Source: an uncultured Anaerolineae bacterium
GTDB taxonomy: Bacteria > Chloroflexota > Anaerolineae > J036 > Brachytrichaceae
Reading direction: 5' to 3'
Length of the DNA stretch: 43,895 nt
NCBI GenBank assembly: GCA_938034415.1
Contig: CALHLE010000033.1
Location: forward strand, 1 to 43,895
Below the pieces are notes generated by a model that ran no database searches, was not told the origin of the DNA, and saw nothing but the letters and a program-made list of their open reading frames with translations. Positions within the stretch are counted from its first letter, which is position 1. The number at the start of each line of letters is the position of its first letter. Below are positions 32,004-43,451 of the stretch, one piece after another. The position numbers and the translations under genes were made by a program.

Positions 32004-33359
32004 CTACCTTTCCAGGATGCGTTCGATCCACGCGCCGACATGCAGCGCCCGTTCATCTTCGCCGAACGGTGTGATCACCTGAACGCCGACCGGCAACCCG
32101 TCGCATTGCGCGAACGGCAGCGACAGCGCCGGCGCGCCGGCGAACGCCGCCGGCGCGGTGAGGCGCAGGATCGCCTGACGCAGGTTCTTTGCGCCGGATT
32201 CTAGGTTGATCTCGACCGTGCCGCGCGGCGGGGCGACGCACGGCGCTGCCGGCATAAGCAGGGCGTCGGCGCCTCGCAGCGCTCGGTGGATCGCCGCGCG
32301 CATCTCCCCCTGACGTTGTTTGGCCTCCAAGTATTGCACCGCGCTGAACGCATAGCCGCGCATCAGCGCTTCGCGCACGGTGGGCGCGAACGCCTCCGGC
32401 TGCGTCTCCAGCGCGCGGCGATGCACCATCACCGACTCCGCGCGCAAAGGCAGAAAAGCCTCGCCCGCGTCGCCGATGTCCAGCGTGACGTCGGCGACCG
32501 ACGCGCCGGCAGCCCGCAGGCGCGCGATGAACGCCTCGAACGCGGCGCGCACCTCGGGCGTCAGCGCGCCCGCCAGGTAGGCGCGCGGGATGACAAAGCG
32601 CGGCGCGCCGCTGCCGAAATCCCCTAGAGAGGACGAAAGGCTGCCGCGATCCGACAAGGCCGCGAACATCGCTGCGGCATCAGCCACCGTGCGAGTGATC
32701 GGCCCGGCATGGTCGCAACTGGAGATGAGCGCCAGCGCGCCTTCGAGCGAGACTGCGCCAAACGATGGCTTAAAGCCCACTATGCCGCAAAACGAGGCCG
32801 GCAAGCGGATCGAGCCGGCGGTGTCGCTGCCCAGCGAGCCATAGCCGATGCCGACCGCCGTCGCAGCCGCCGAGCCGGACGACGAACCGCCTGCTTGTCG
32901 CGCCGGATCGCGCGGATTCTTCACGTCGCCCGTCCATGGATTCTCGCCGTTCAACCCTAGCGCGATCTCCTGCATGTTGGTCTTAGCCAGGATGATCGCC
33001 CCTGCTGCGCGCAGCTTCGCCACAGCTACCGCCTCATCTGGCTCAATGGGCGGCAGCGGCGCGTTTGTGCCGGCTTTCGTCGGCATGCCGCGCACGTTGA
33101 ACAGATCCTTGACCGTGATGGGCACGCCATGTAGCGGACCACGGATGCGCCCATCGCGCGCCTCTCGTTCGAGCGCATGCGCTTCGGCCAAGGCGCGGTC
33201 GGCGTCGAGGAAAGCGATTGTGTTCAAGTCTTGGAAGCGCGCGACGCGCGCGAGGGCGTCTTCGACCAAGGCGACCGGTGAGCAGGCGCCGGCGCGCACA
33301 GCGGCGGCCGCGGCGACGAGCGTCGAGGGGACGATTGGGCTATCGTTTTTGGTCATCAT
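32004..33359 (-). CDS. Amidase signature family enzyme
   Basis: A 451-residue amidase with the full Ser-Ser-Lys triad: Lys84 in GVPITVKDLF, cis-Ser159 in GGSSSGSA and nucleophile Ser183 in GSDTAGSIRLPAS. The spacing of the three residues is exactly that of GatA (75 and 24). It hydrolyses an amide bond of unknown substrate in the cytoplasm. It is not flanked by gatB or gatC, and the length is below that of GatA (about 480), so a stand-alone catabolic amidase is preferred. The gene starts 43 bases after the molybdenum hydroxylase stop, so the two may act on the same nitrogen compound (inference). Confidence 0.92.
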   Translation of the reverse strand: MMTKNDSPIVPSTLVAAAAAVRAGACSPVALVEDALARVARFQDLNTIAFLDADRALAEAHALEREARDGRIRGPLHGVPITVKDLFNVRGMPTKAGTNAPLPPIEPDEAVAVAKLRAAGAIILAKTNMQEIALGLNGENPWTGDVKNPRDPARQAGGSSSGSAAATAVGIGYGSLGSDTAGSIRLPASFCGIVGFKPSFGAVSLEGALALISSCDHAGPITRTVADAAAMFAALSDRGSLSSSLGDFGSGAPRFVIPRAYLAGALTPEVRAAFEAFIARLRAAGASVADVTLDIGDAGEAFLPLRAESVMVHRRALETQPEAFAPTVREALMRGYAFSAVQYLEAKQRQGEMRAAIHRALRGADALLMPAAPCVAPPRGTVEINLESGAKNLRQAILRLTAPAAFAGAPALSLPFAQCDGLPVGVQVITPFGEDERALHVGAWIERILER

Positions 33360-33402
33360 CTGTGGCTGGCGGAGAGAGCGGCGCAGGAGCAGCGTTAGCG
33401 CG

Positions 33403-35652
<2,250 letters not shown>

Positions 35653-35775
35653 AAACCACTTGCGCTTGCTAACGAATGAGGATGATAGCAGAGCACCAGG
35701 CGGCGCGCCGCCCGGCTGCCGAGGCAACAACGGCCACGCCGGGATGCGCAGCCGCGCGCTGAGATGGGGCGACGC

Positions 35776-36444
35776 TTATTCGTAGCGATTCTCGAACCGA
35801 AAGCCGTGGCCGCGCATGGTGACGATGTATTCGTGGTCGGGGTCGTACTCGGCGATGCGCTCGCGCAGGCGTCGCACCAGCGCGTCAATGGCTTGCTCGC
35901 TCACGCCGTAGGCGCTGTCGCCCTCCCAGACCTGCTCAGCGATGTCCTGACGGGAGACCACGCAGCCATTGGCATCCATGAGCAGCTCCAGCAGGCGATA
36001 CTGCTGCGGCGAAAGCGGCGGCTGCAGTTCCTGCTCGGCGATGTAGACGCAGCGGCGACCTTTGTCAACGCGAATGCCACGCGTTGTTGGACGCATAATC
36101 TTGCTGGTCGGGCGGGCGCTGATCGGTGCCGTGGCGTCACTGCCGACGAAGGCGATCCTGACGCACAGCGCGATCTGGATCTCGTCGCCATCCTGGAGCA
36201 GCCTGGGCTCCTTCACCGGTTTGCCGTTCAGGAACGTGCCGTTTTTGCTGTTCAGGTCGGTCAGCACAAATCCCTCCGGTGTGCGTTCGATCTTGGCGTG
36301 GCGACGCGACACCTGGCGCTCGGGCAACATCAAATCGGCGACGCCGACCTCGCGACCGATGATCACCACATCGCTGTCTATGAGCCAGCGCTGGCCGGCC
36401 AACTGGCCGCTTTCAATGATGAGCATCGGCGCATCCTGGTTCAT
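35776..36444 (-). CDS. FHA domain - winged-helix DNA-binding regulator
   Basis: A 222-residue transcription regulator. Residues 8-95 form an FHA phosphothreonine-binding domain with the key motifs GR (30-31), SRRH (46-49) and NSKNGTFLNG (65-74). Residues about 120-220 are an OmpR/PhoB-type winged-helix domain: PLSPQQYRLLELLMDANGCVV, then SEQAIDALVRRLRERI and YIVTMRGHGFRF. There is no receiver domain. It probably couples a Ser/Thr kinase signal to transcription, similar in idea to actinobacterial EmbR but with a different domain order. The kinase and target genes are not in the window; the hydroxylase unit starts 124 bases downstream. Confidence 0.92.
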   Translation of the reverse strand: MNQDAPMLIIESGQLAGQRWLIDSDVVIIGREVGVADLMLPERQVSRRHAKIERTPEGFVLTDLNSKNGTFLNGKPVKEPRLLQDGDEIQIALCVRIAFVGSDATAPISARPTSKIMRPTTRGIRVDKGRRCVYIAEQELQPPLSPQQYRLLELLMDANGCVVSRQDIAEQVWEGDSAYGVSEQAIDALVRRLRERIAEYDPDHEYIVTMRGHGFRFENRYE

Positions 36445-36522
36445 TGCGCGCCGCTAATTCTATCAGCGCCCGCATCGTCCGGCGCATCACCCAGGCGATC
36501 GTTGGAGGCCGCCGCGCCGATT

Positions 36523-37236
36523 TCAAATCTCGTCTGCGTAGTCGCCGGCGGCGCGGATCAAGCGCATGACCTCGTCCAGGTCATCCGTTAGGTGCAGCAG
36601 CGCAAGGTCATCCGGGCCGATCAGCCGGCGCGCCGCCAGCGCGCTGGTGATCCAATCCAGCAGCGGCTGCCAGAATTCGCGGCCGATGAGGATGATCGGC
36701 ACGGCGCCGCTGGCCTTGCCGGTTTGCACCAGGGTGAGGATGGTAAACAGCTCGTCCAGCGTGCCGTAGCCGCCCGGGAAGAACACGTAGGCCAGGGCCG
36801 AGTAGTCCAGCATGAACTTGCGGCTGAAGAAGTATTGGAAGCCCATGCCCTCCTTGACGTAGGGGTTGAGTTTCTGCTCCATGGGCAACTGAATGTTCAA
36901 CCCGACGGAGTGGCCGCCGGCCTCCGTTGCGCCGCGATTGCCGGCTTCCATGATGCCCGGGCCGCCGCCGGTCACGACGGTGTAGTTAGCCCGAGCCAGC
37001 CGCCGGCCTAGCTCGCGCGCCAGCCCATAGTACAAATCTCCCTCTGTTAGGCGCGCCGAGCCGAAGATGGTCACCGTGCGCTCCAAGTTGGAGAGGAACT
37101 CGAACCCTTGCACGAACTCGGCGGTGATGCGCAGCACTTCCCAGGAAAGGCTGGCGTGATGGTCGGCAAAGGTGAGTTGCATGCGCTGAATCGGCGATTG
37201 GCGCTCTTGGCGAGGGACGGATTTGGCGCTGTTCAT
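36523..37236 (-). CDS. LOG family (TIGR00730-type) Rossmann-fold protein
   Basis: A 237-residue LOG-family protein. The two hallmark motifs are GGGPGIMEAGN (residues 90-100) and PGGYGTLDE (about 154-162), with TIFGSARL at the start of the fold. Experimentally studied members release free cytokinin-type bases or ribose 5-phosphate from nucleoside 5'-monophosphates; in bacteria the natural role is often unclear. About 45 residues precede the Rossmann core. It starts 33 bases after the site-2 protease gene, so the two probably share a transcript. Confidence 0.92.
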   Translation of the reverse strand: MNSAKSVPRQERQSPIQRMQLTFADHHASLSWEVLRITAEFVQGFEFLSNLERTVTIFGSARLTEGDLYYGLARELGRRLARANYTVVTGGGPGIMEAGNRGATEAGGHSVGLNIQLPMEQKLNPYVKEGMGFQYFFSRKFMLDYSALAYVFFPGGYGTLDELFTILTLVQTGKASGAVPIILIGREFWQPLLDWITSALAARRLIGPDDLALLHLTDDLDEVMRLIRAAGDYADEI

Positions 37237-37269
37237 GGTTGATGAGAGTCCCCGATGCGGCGCTGTGCT

Positions 37270-38406
37270 TCAAGGCGTCGCGTTGCTCCGCTGGCGCAGC
37301 TCATTTTGGCGGCGAACGAAGGTGAGCACGGTGAACGCCTCGCTAATGTCATCTAGGCTGATCAAGCCCAGGTAGCGCGAGCCGTCGAACACGGCGGCCA
37401 ACTGCGCGCTGCTTTCCATCAGAATTTCGCGCACCTCGTCCAGCGATTTGTGCGCTTCGACGCGCAGGAATTCGCGCTGCATGATCTCGGTCACGTAACG
37501 GTCAGCGCTATCGGTGGCCAGCGTGCGCAGCACGTCGTTGCGGGTGATCACGCCGATGATTTGGTTGCCTTGCATCACGGCAAAATCAGGCTGGTAGCTG
37601 GTGAGGATGTATTCCACAACCGTGCTTACCCGGTCGCCGACTTGCAGGCTCAAGGCGTGTTTGTTGTAGGCGTCCCCGACGCGCAGCGTGTTCAGCACCG
37701 TGCGCGCTTCCGTTAAGCCGCGCTCCTGGCCGGCGCTGAAGAAGATGAACAGCGCGATCAACGTGAGCAAGAGCTGGCCGTTGGCAATGCCGAGGATGCC
37801 GAGGATCACGGCGGAGATTTGGCCAATGGTCGAAGCGATGCGCGTGGCGCGCGCGTTGCCCAGAGCCATGGCCAGCATCGCGCGCAGGATGCGCCCGCCG
37901 TCGAGCGGGAAGGCCGGGATCAGGTTAAACACCACAAGGCTGATGTTGGCGAACAGCAGCCAGATCAACATGGTGGTGAGCGATGGCTCGCGCAGCGTCG
38001 CCAGTAGCGCGTTCACATCCAAGTTGACGCCGATGCCGCCGGTGACGAGGAACAAGAAGGCAGCGATGAATACGTTCACCGCCGGCCCGGCTGCGGCAAT
38101 CAGCAGCTCGTGCCATGGCTTCTCCGGGCTTTTGGCGATGAACGCCACGCCGCCCAGCGGCAGCAGCACAATCTCGCGCACCGGGATACTGAAGAGTTGG
38201 GCGACGATGCTGTGGCCGAGTTCGTGCAGGGTGACGCAGGTGAAGAGCAGAATCATGAGCACCACGCCGAAGAGTGCACCCTCCAGCGGGTTGCCGGGCA
38301 CGCTGCCGGCCCACTGCAGCGCGCCGAAGATTAGGATGAGGAAGAAGGTGGCGTGAACCTTGATGTCAATGCCGCGCACGCGCGCGATTTTGAATGACCA
38401 GCCCAT
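37270..38406 (-). CDS. Site-2 protease family zinc metalloprotease with CBS domains
   Basis: A 378-residue intramembrane protease (M50B). The zinc motif HELGH is at residues 61-65 in a membrane helix and the third ligand motif NLIPAFPLDGGRIL at about 164-177, with five or so further hydrophobic segments. Residues about 245-370 are a pair of CBS domains (ITRNDVLRTLA, LISLDDISEAF). This is the SpoIVFB-like M50B-CBS layout, where CBS domains sense adenine nucleotides and gate the protease in the Bacillus enzyme. The substrate is not known; there is no anti-sigma factor nearby. It lies upstream of the LOG gene in one unit. Confidence 0.94.
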   Translation of the reverse strand: MGWSFKIARVRGIDIKVHATFFLILIFGALQWAGSVPGNPLEGALFGVVLMILLFTCVTLHELGHSIVAQLFSIPVREIVLLPLGGVAFIAKSPEKPWHELLIAAAGPAVNVFIAAFLFLVTGGIGVNLDVNALLATLREPSLTTMLIWLLFANISLVVFNLIPAFPLDGGRILRAMLAMALGNARATRIASTIGQISAVILGILGIANGQLLLTLIALFIFFSAGQERGLTEARTVLNTLRVGDAYNKHALSLQVGDRVSTVVEYILTSYQPDFAVMQGNQIIGVITRNDVLRTLATDSADRYVTEIMQREFLRVEAHKSLDEVREILMESSAQLAAVFDGSRYLGLISLDDISEAFTVLTFVRRQNELRQRSNATP

Positions 38407-38521
38407 AGTTGTTGCTCAGATGTTATCACCGGTTCCTTGAACCGGGCTGAAACGGCGACAGCGTTCGCCACGCGAGCGCGCCGGGCCGATGCCGGGCGAA
38501 TGGGAATGCATCGCAATAAGC

Positions 38522-39871
38522 TCAGTGCGCCGGCCTGCCGGCGGCGTAGGGCATGAACACATCCAGCAATCGGCCGGGGATGCGCCCGCTGAGCACCACG
38601 CTGCGTTCTTCGGGCAGCTCGCTATCCACCGCACCCTCGCGCCGGAAGAGCGCCATCAGGTCGCCGGCCTTGTAGGGCAGCCGCACCCGAATCGGCACCA
38701 GCCGCTCGAACAGCACAGCTTCCACTTCGGCCAGCAGCGCATCCAGGCCTTCTCGGCGCAGCGCGGAGATGAAGATGCCTTCGCCGAGCGCGCCGGTCGC
38801 CAGTCGCCGACGCTGCTCCGGCGAGAGCTGCTCGGCCTTGTTCAGCGCCGTCACGACCGGCTTGGCGCCGGCGCCCAGTTCCCTCAGCGTGTCTATCACC
38901 GTCTGAGCTTGCTCGAGGGCATTGGGGTGGGTGATGTCCACCACGTGCAGCAGCGCATCGGCTTCGGTGATCTCCTCCAGCGTGGCGCGAAAGGCAGCCA
39001 CCAGTTGCGTCGGCAGCTTCTGGATGAAGCCGACGGTGTCGGTAATTAGCGCCAGGTGGCCATGCGGCAACCGCACCCGGCGCGTGGTCGGGTCGAGCGT
39101 GGCGAAGAGTTTGTCCTCGGCCAGCACGTCCGCCTTGGCGATGGCATTGAGCAGCGTGGACTTGCCGGCGTTGGTGTAGCCGACGATGGCGACGACGGGG
39201 ATTTCGGCGCGTTTGCGCTGCGCCCGGTGTTGCGCGCGCTGTTTGCGCACCTCTTCCAATTCACGCTTGAGCCTGGCGATGCGTTCGTCTATCCGGCGAC
39301 GATCAATTTCGAGCTGGGTCTCGCCGGGGCCGCGCAGGCCTACGCCGCCAGTGCCGCTGCGGCCGGCGCCGCCGCCGGCTTGCCGCGCCAGGTGCGTCCA
39401 TTGTCGGGTCAGCCGTGGTTTGCGGTATTCATACTGCGCCAGCTCGACCTGGAGCGCACCTTCGCGCGTGCGGGCATGTTGCGCGAAGATGTCGAGGATC
39501 AAGCCGGTGCGGTCCAACACGATTACATCCTCGCCCAGCGCCTCCTCCAACTCGCGCAGATGGCGCGGCGACAGTTCGTCGTCGAACACCACCACATCGA
39601 AGTCGAGCGCGCTGCGCCAAGCGAGCAGCTCTTCCAGCTTGCCCGGGCCAATGAACGTGTTCGGGTTCGGCGCGTCTAGCGTCTGAGTAGTCTGGCCGAC
39701 GATCTCCAAGCCGGCGGTCTTGCACAGCAGCGCCAGCTCTTCCATCGAAGATTCGAGCGGCAAGCGCGCGCCCTGTCGAGCGCGGTAAGCGGGGTTTTTG
39801 AACTCCACGCCGACGAGAAAGGCTTTTTGAGCTTCAGGCGAGGTCTCGTATTTGATTCGCGATCTAGGCAT
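38522..39871 (-). CDS. hflX: GTPase HflX
   Basis: A 449-residue ribosome-associated GTPase that splits stalled 70S ribosomes. The N-terminal HflX domain has NPNTFIGPGKLEEL and VVVFDDELSPRHLRELE; then a Gly-rich loop QAGGGAGRSGTGGVGLRGPGETQLE, a coiled coil, and the GTPase domain with P-loop GYTNAGKST, switch ATLDPTTRRV, DTVGFI and ALNKAE. I place the start at ATG 39871 (MPRSRIKYETS); the frame extends upstream to a TTG at 39916 but that is less likely. Unlinked to hfq or miaA here. The 116-base gap to the next gene downstream (38407-38521) holds nothing clear. Confidence 0.96.
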   Translation of the reverse strand: MPRSRIKYETSPEAQKAFLVGVEFKNPAYRARQGARLPLESSMEELALLCKTAGLEIVGQTTQTLDAPNPNTFIGPGKLEELLAWRSALDFDVVVFDDELSPRHLRELEEALGEDVIVLDRTGLILDIFAQHARTREGALQVELAQYEYRKPRLTRQWTHLARQAGGGAGRSGTGGVGLRGPGETQLEIDRRRIDERIARLKRELEEVRKQRAQHRAQRKRAEIPVVAIVGYTNAGKSTLLNAIAKADVLAEDKLFATLDPTTRRVRLPHGHLALITDTVGFIQKLPTQLVAAFRATLEEITEADALLHVVDITHPNALEQAQTVIDTLRELGAGAKPVVTALNKAEQLSPEQRRRLATGALGEGIFISALRREGLDALLAEVEAVLFERLVPIRVRLPYKAGDLMALFRREGAVDSELPEERSVVLSGRIPGRLLDVFMPYAAGRPAH

Positions 39872-40010
39872 GTTTCTCTGTGCTGTCGGGCCAGCCCCTG
39901 GGTGCGGTTCCGTCAAACCGGAGCGCTCTCATCGCTAACAGTATACGCCAGCCCGGCATATTTGGCGGAGCAGAGCGGCGATGGCTCGCGCGCCTGGCGC
40001 ACCCCCATGC

Positions 40011-41216
40011 TTACCGTGGCTTAAGCGCCTCCAGGATAATCGCCAACCCGCGTTTGAGCATCTCCGGCTCGATGAGGCAGGAAAGCATGAGATGCGCGCC
40101 GTCCTCGCAGCCGTAGAAGAAGCCGGGGTGGACCAGCACACCGCGCTCGAGCAAATGCAAGACCAATGCCTCTTCGTCGTCCCAGCCCTGCGCGCGCGCG
40201 AAGAGGTAGTACCCCCCGTCGGGGGGCTGGACGCGCAGGGTGGGGCAGCCGGCCAGCATCGCCAGCGCCATATCCAGCGCTTCGCGAATGCGCCGGCGCA
40301 TGGCAGCAGTGAACTCCGCGCCGTTCGCAAAGAGCGCCGGCAGCATCGCCTGGGTGAGCGAGTTCGCGCCCAGGTAGAGATCGTTGAGGATCTCCAGGCG
40401 CGCGCCAAATGCCGCGGCCGCCGGCGCGTTCATGGCGATCCAGCCCAGCTTCAGGTCGGGCAGGGCGAACATCTTGGAGATGCCGTTGAGCATGAAGACC
40501 GGCAGCGTAGGGTGCAGCGTCGCAAATGGCGGCGTATGCGGCGCGCGGTAGGTGAAATCGGCAAACACCTCATCGCAGATCACCGGCAGGCCGAGCCGGT
40601 CGAGCGCAGCGATCGGGCGTTGCGCGATCGCGCCGGTGGGGTTGTGCGGCGAGACGATCAACACGGCGCGGGTGCGCGAGTCGGCTTGCGCCAGCAGCGA
40701 CGCTTCGTCTATCTGCCAGCCGCGCGATTCGTCCAGGCGATAGGCGCGCAGGACGACGTGATGGGCAGCGGCCAGGTGCTCGAAGAGCGGATAGGTCACG
40801 TCGGGCGCCAGCAGGTTATCGCCCGGATCGGCTAGCAGCGTGAACAGTAGGCTGTAGGCTTCGCTGGTGCTGGCGGTGATCACGACTTGGCCCGGCTGCA
40901 GGCGGAGCGGGGGAGTGCGGCCGAGGTAGTAGCGGGTGATCGCTTCGCGCGCGGCGGGGAGGCCGAGGGGGTCGGGATCGTAACGCCGCGTCGCCCAGTA
41001 AGGCTCGGCGGCAGCGCGCAGCACCTGCGCCGGAAAGATCAGGCCGTGGCGCGTGGGGTTGCTGCTGGTCAGGTCAAGGTAACCGGGCGACGCCCGGCGC
41101 GCGCGTTCGATGGCATTGGCGCTGAGGTCGGCGCCGGCCAGAAAGCCGGCTGCGGCAGAGGCTGAGGATGGCGTACTTCGATTCATGCGGTTCAGGGCGC
41201 TGCCTTTCGGCAGCAT
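40011..41216 (-). CDS. Class I/II PLP-dependent aminotransferase
   Basis: A 401-residue fold-type I aminotransferase. The pattern YDPDPLGLPAAREAITRYY, VVITASTSEAYSLL, SPHNPTG, CDEVFADF and the lysine motif LNGISKMFALPDLKLGW are visible, with a late Arg region in the C-terminal domain. The PLP-binding Lys is in SKMF. It is related to aspartate/alanine-type transaminases but the substrate is not clear; the insertion-free layout resembles the family annotated as pyridoxal phosphate-dependent aminotransferase in many genomes. ATG at 41216 is the furthest start; ATG at 41186 is an equally good choice. No ribosome binding site decides between them. Confidence 0.9.
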   Translation of the reverse strand: MLPKGSALNRMNRSTPSSASAAAGFLAGADLSANAIERARRASPGYLDLTSSNPTRHGLIFPAQVLRAAAEPYWATRRYDPDPLGLPAAREAITRYYLGRTPPLRLQPGQVVITASTSEAYSLLFTLLADPGDNLLAPDVTYPLFEHLAAAHHVVLRAYRLDESRGWQIDEASLLAQADSRTRAVLIVSPHNPTGAIAQRPIAALDRLGLPVICDEVFADFTYRAPHTPPFATLHPTLPVFMLNGISKMFALPDLKLGWIAMNAPAAAAFGARLEILNDLYLGANSLTQAMLPALFANGAEFTAAMRRRIREALDMALAMLAGCPTLRVQPPDGGYYLFARAQGWDDEEALVLHLLERGVLVHPGFFYGCEDGAHLMLSCLIEPEMLKRGLAIILEALKPR

Positions 41217-41287
41217 TCTACGCCGCCGAAAGGCGTTTGGCTGAGCCGCTGTGCAACGGCATCAGCGCTAAAGCCTCTGACTTCGGC

Positions 41288-43384
41288 TTATGGCCGACGC
41301 GCGATCGGCGCATAGACCCGCCGGAAGGGCATCTCCACCGCGCCCACGTCGCACGCGCCGTTCTGCGGGCGCAGCATCCCGCGCTGGTCGTCGGCGATGC
41401 AGCGCGCCGGCGGGATGTGGTTCAGCGCCGGGCTGTGCGGCATAGGCAGGTGCGTCAACGTCGCGCCGCCGTTCAGCGCCAGCGGGCGCAGCAGCGGGTT
41501 CACGTTTGTCAAGTCGTTCGGCGCGGTCAGTGTCGCGCACGAGGCGTCGCTGCTCAGGTTGTCGTTCTGGCTGGCCAGCGTGGATGAGAAGTTCTGGCAG
41601 TTGCCCGGCATGTTGCCGGCCAGCAAGGTGGCCCGCACCTGCAAGCTCGCGCCAGAAGACAAATACACGCCGCTGCCCGCCGTGTTGCTGGCGACAGTCG
41701 TGTAGGTCAGATAGCCGCTCCCGCCGGAAAGGCGCAAGCCGCCGCCGTCGTTTGCCAGGTTGGCGCTGAAGGTACTGTTCAGGATGCTGAACGGCGCGTT
41801 GCTCCACAGGCCGCCGCCGCCATTGCCGCCGCTGGCCGTGTTCGAGGTGATGCTGCTGGCCTCGACGCGCAGCGTAGCTCCGGTGTGGAAGACCCCGCCG
41901 CCGCCGTAGGTGGCGCTGTTGTCGCTGACCTGTGCGCGCAGCATGATCAGGCCGGCGCCGAGTTTGTTGGCCGCGCCCCCGCCGCTCTGCGCCGTGTTGT
42001 TGCACAGGATGGAATCCTGCACATACAGGCTTGTCCCACTGCCCGTGTTATTCAGCCCGCCCCCACTGGTTGCCGCAGGGCCGATGGCGCGGTTGTCGCA
42101 AATGACGGCGTTCGCGATGCCGACGTTGCCGGCGTTCGCGTTGCTGATGCCGCCGCCATCCTCTGTGACGCGGTTGAATCGCACCTCGCTGCCGATCAGC
42201 AGCGCGCCGGAGACGGTGTTGTACCAGCCGCCGCCGCGCGTTGCGGTGTTGCTGAGGACGAAACCGCCGTTGATCTCGGCCAGCGCGCCAGCAGTGCGTA
42301 GCCCGCCGCCCGTCCCAAACACGGTAGCCGTCACAGCGTTGTTGGCGACAAAGAGCTGATTGGCGACCAGCGACTGCGCGCTGTAAACTCCGCCCCCCAG
42401 GGCCGACTGACCCGTGAACAGTGCGGATGCGGTGTTGCTCACGATGGACACCTGCGTGAGGGTCGCAGGGCTGCGCGTGGCAATTCCCCCGCCGTGCGCT
42501 TCGCCAGGGTTGGTGTTAATGACTTGCGCCGTGTTGTAGGACACTGCGCCGCCGATCACCTCCAGCGAGCCGCAGTCCACGCTGCAGAAGATGCCGCCGC
42601 CGCCGCGCGCGGTTGCCTCGCTGATGACGGCGGTGTTGCGCAGCACCTGCGATCGGTTGATAAACGCGGGGCCGGCGCTTAAAATGCCGCCGCCATCTCT
42701 GCCCTGGGTCGTGTTGTCCGCCACGATGCTGACCATCATCTCCAGCCGGCCTCCCTGATGACACACCCCGCCACCGGCGCGCGCAGCGTTGCCCTGAATG
42801 ATGACATCGCTGAGGGTCAGCTTGCCGCCGCCGCGATGCCTCACGCCGCCGCCGCCCTGATAGCACACGTCACCGGCGGCGCCGGTCTCGTAGCTCGTGG
42901 CCGGCATTGTCCCGCCCGCAATGCGCAGCCCGGCCAGGGTGACATCTGCGCTGCTCGTCGGCAATACGTCGAACACGCGGTCGCCGATACCTGCCCCGAT
43001 AGTGATGGTCACGCCATTGGCCGGCCCGATGATAGTTAGCGCGCCGGCTAATGGCCCGCCGATGTCCAGGTCGCGGTAGCCGTTGCTGTCGTTGTCGCCG
43101 CCGCCGGTGGTCAGGGTCAGCGTGATAACGGCGATGGTGGGGTCGAATACGATGGTGTCGTCGCCATACGGCCCGACGCCGACGCAGCCGTTGAAGTCGC
43201 TGTTGTTGTTGGCGGCGTTGATCGCGCGGCGCAGCGAGCAGCCGGTCGGCCCAACGGCAAAGTAGTCGTTCTGGGTGGTGACGGTGATCGTCGCCGCCTG
43301 CGCCGGTTGGGCGTTCGCTATCACGACCACGCCGGCCAGCGCGCCGATGAAGCCCGCGATGCGGGCTATTGCTGTAGGATTCAC
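41288..43384 (-). CDS. Secreted right-handed beta-helix protein (CSLREA-type start, choice-of-anchor Q end)
   Basis: A 698-residue exported protein. The start is GTG at 43382-43384, fixed by AAGGAG at 43393-43398 with an eight-base gap; the frame stays open further upstream to 43480, but that part lies in repeat DNA. Residues 1-30 form a signal peptide (PTAIARIAGFIGALAGVVVIANAQPAQA). Next comes CSLRRAINAANNNSD, the CSLREA-like module, then about 500 residues of Gly/Asn/Thr/Val-rich coils with many GGG and NNTA pieces, as in parallel beta-helix (polymorphic outer-membrane-like) proteins. Near the end, CIADDQRG and CDVGAVEM form the choice-of-anchor Q pattern. The last residues RRVYAPIARRP may be a sorting tail. 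Role: surface or extracellular, unknown. Confidence 0.88.
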   Translation of the reverse strand: MNPTAIARIAGFIGALAGVVVIANAQPAQAATITVTTQNDYFAVGPTGCSLRRAINAANNNSDFNGCVGVGPYGDDTIVFDPTIAVITLTLTTGGGDNDSNGYRDLDIGGPLAGALTIIGPANGVTITIGAGIGDRVFDVLPTSSADVTLAGLRIAGGTMPATSYETGAAGDVCYQGGGGVRHRGGGKLTLSDVIIQGNAARAGGGVCHQGGRLEMMVSIVADNTTQGRDGGGILSAGPAFINRSQVLRNTAVISEATARGGGGIFCSVDCGSLEVIGGAVSYNTAQVINTNPGEAHGGGIATRSPATLTQVSIVSNTASALFTGQSALGGGVYSAQSLVANQLFVANNAVTATVFGTGGGLRTAGALAEINGGFVLSNTATRGGGWYNTVSGALLIGSEVRFNRVTEDGGGISNANAGNVGIANAVICDNRAIGPAATSGGGLNNTGSGTSLYVQDSILCNNTAQSGGGAANKLGAGLIMLRAQVSDNSATYGGGGVFHTGATLRVEASSITSNTASGGNGGGGLWSNAPFSILNSTFSANLANDGGGLRLSGGSGYLTYTTVASNTAGSGVYLSSGASLQVRATLLAGNMPGNCQNFSSTLASQNDNLSSDASCATLTAPNDLTNVNPLLRPLALNGGATLTHLPMPHSPALNHIPPARCIADDQRGMLRPQNGACDVGAVEMPFRRVYAPIARRP

Positions 43385-43451
43385 TTTACACGCTCCTTTT
43401 TGTTTTTGAACGTTTGCGTCTTCGCGCCTGCCCTTGAAGTCCGCCCTGCGC

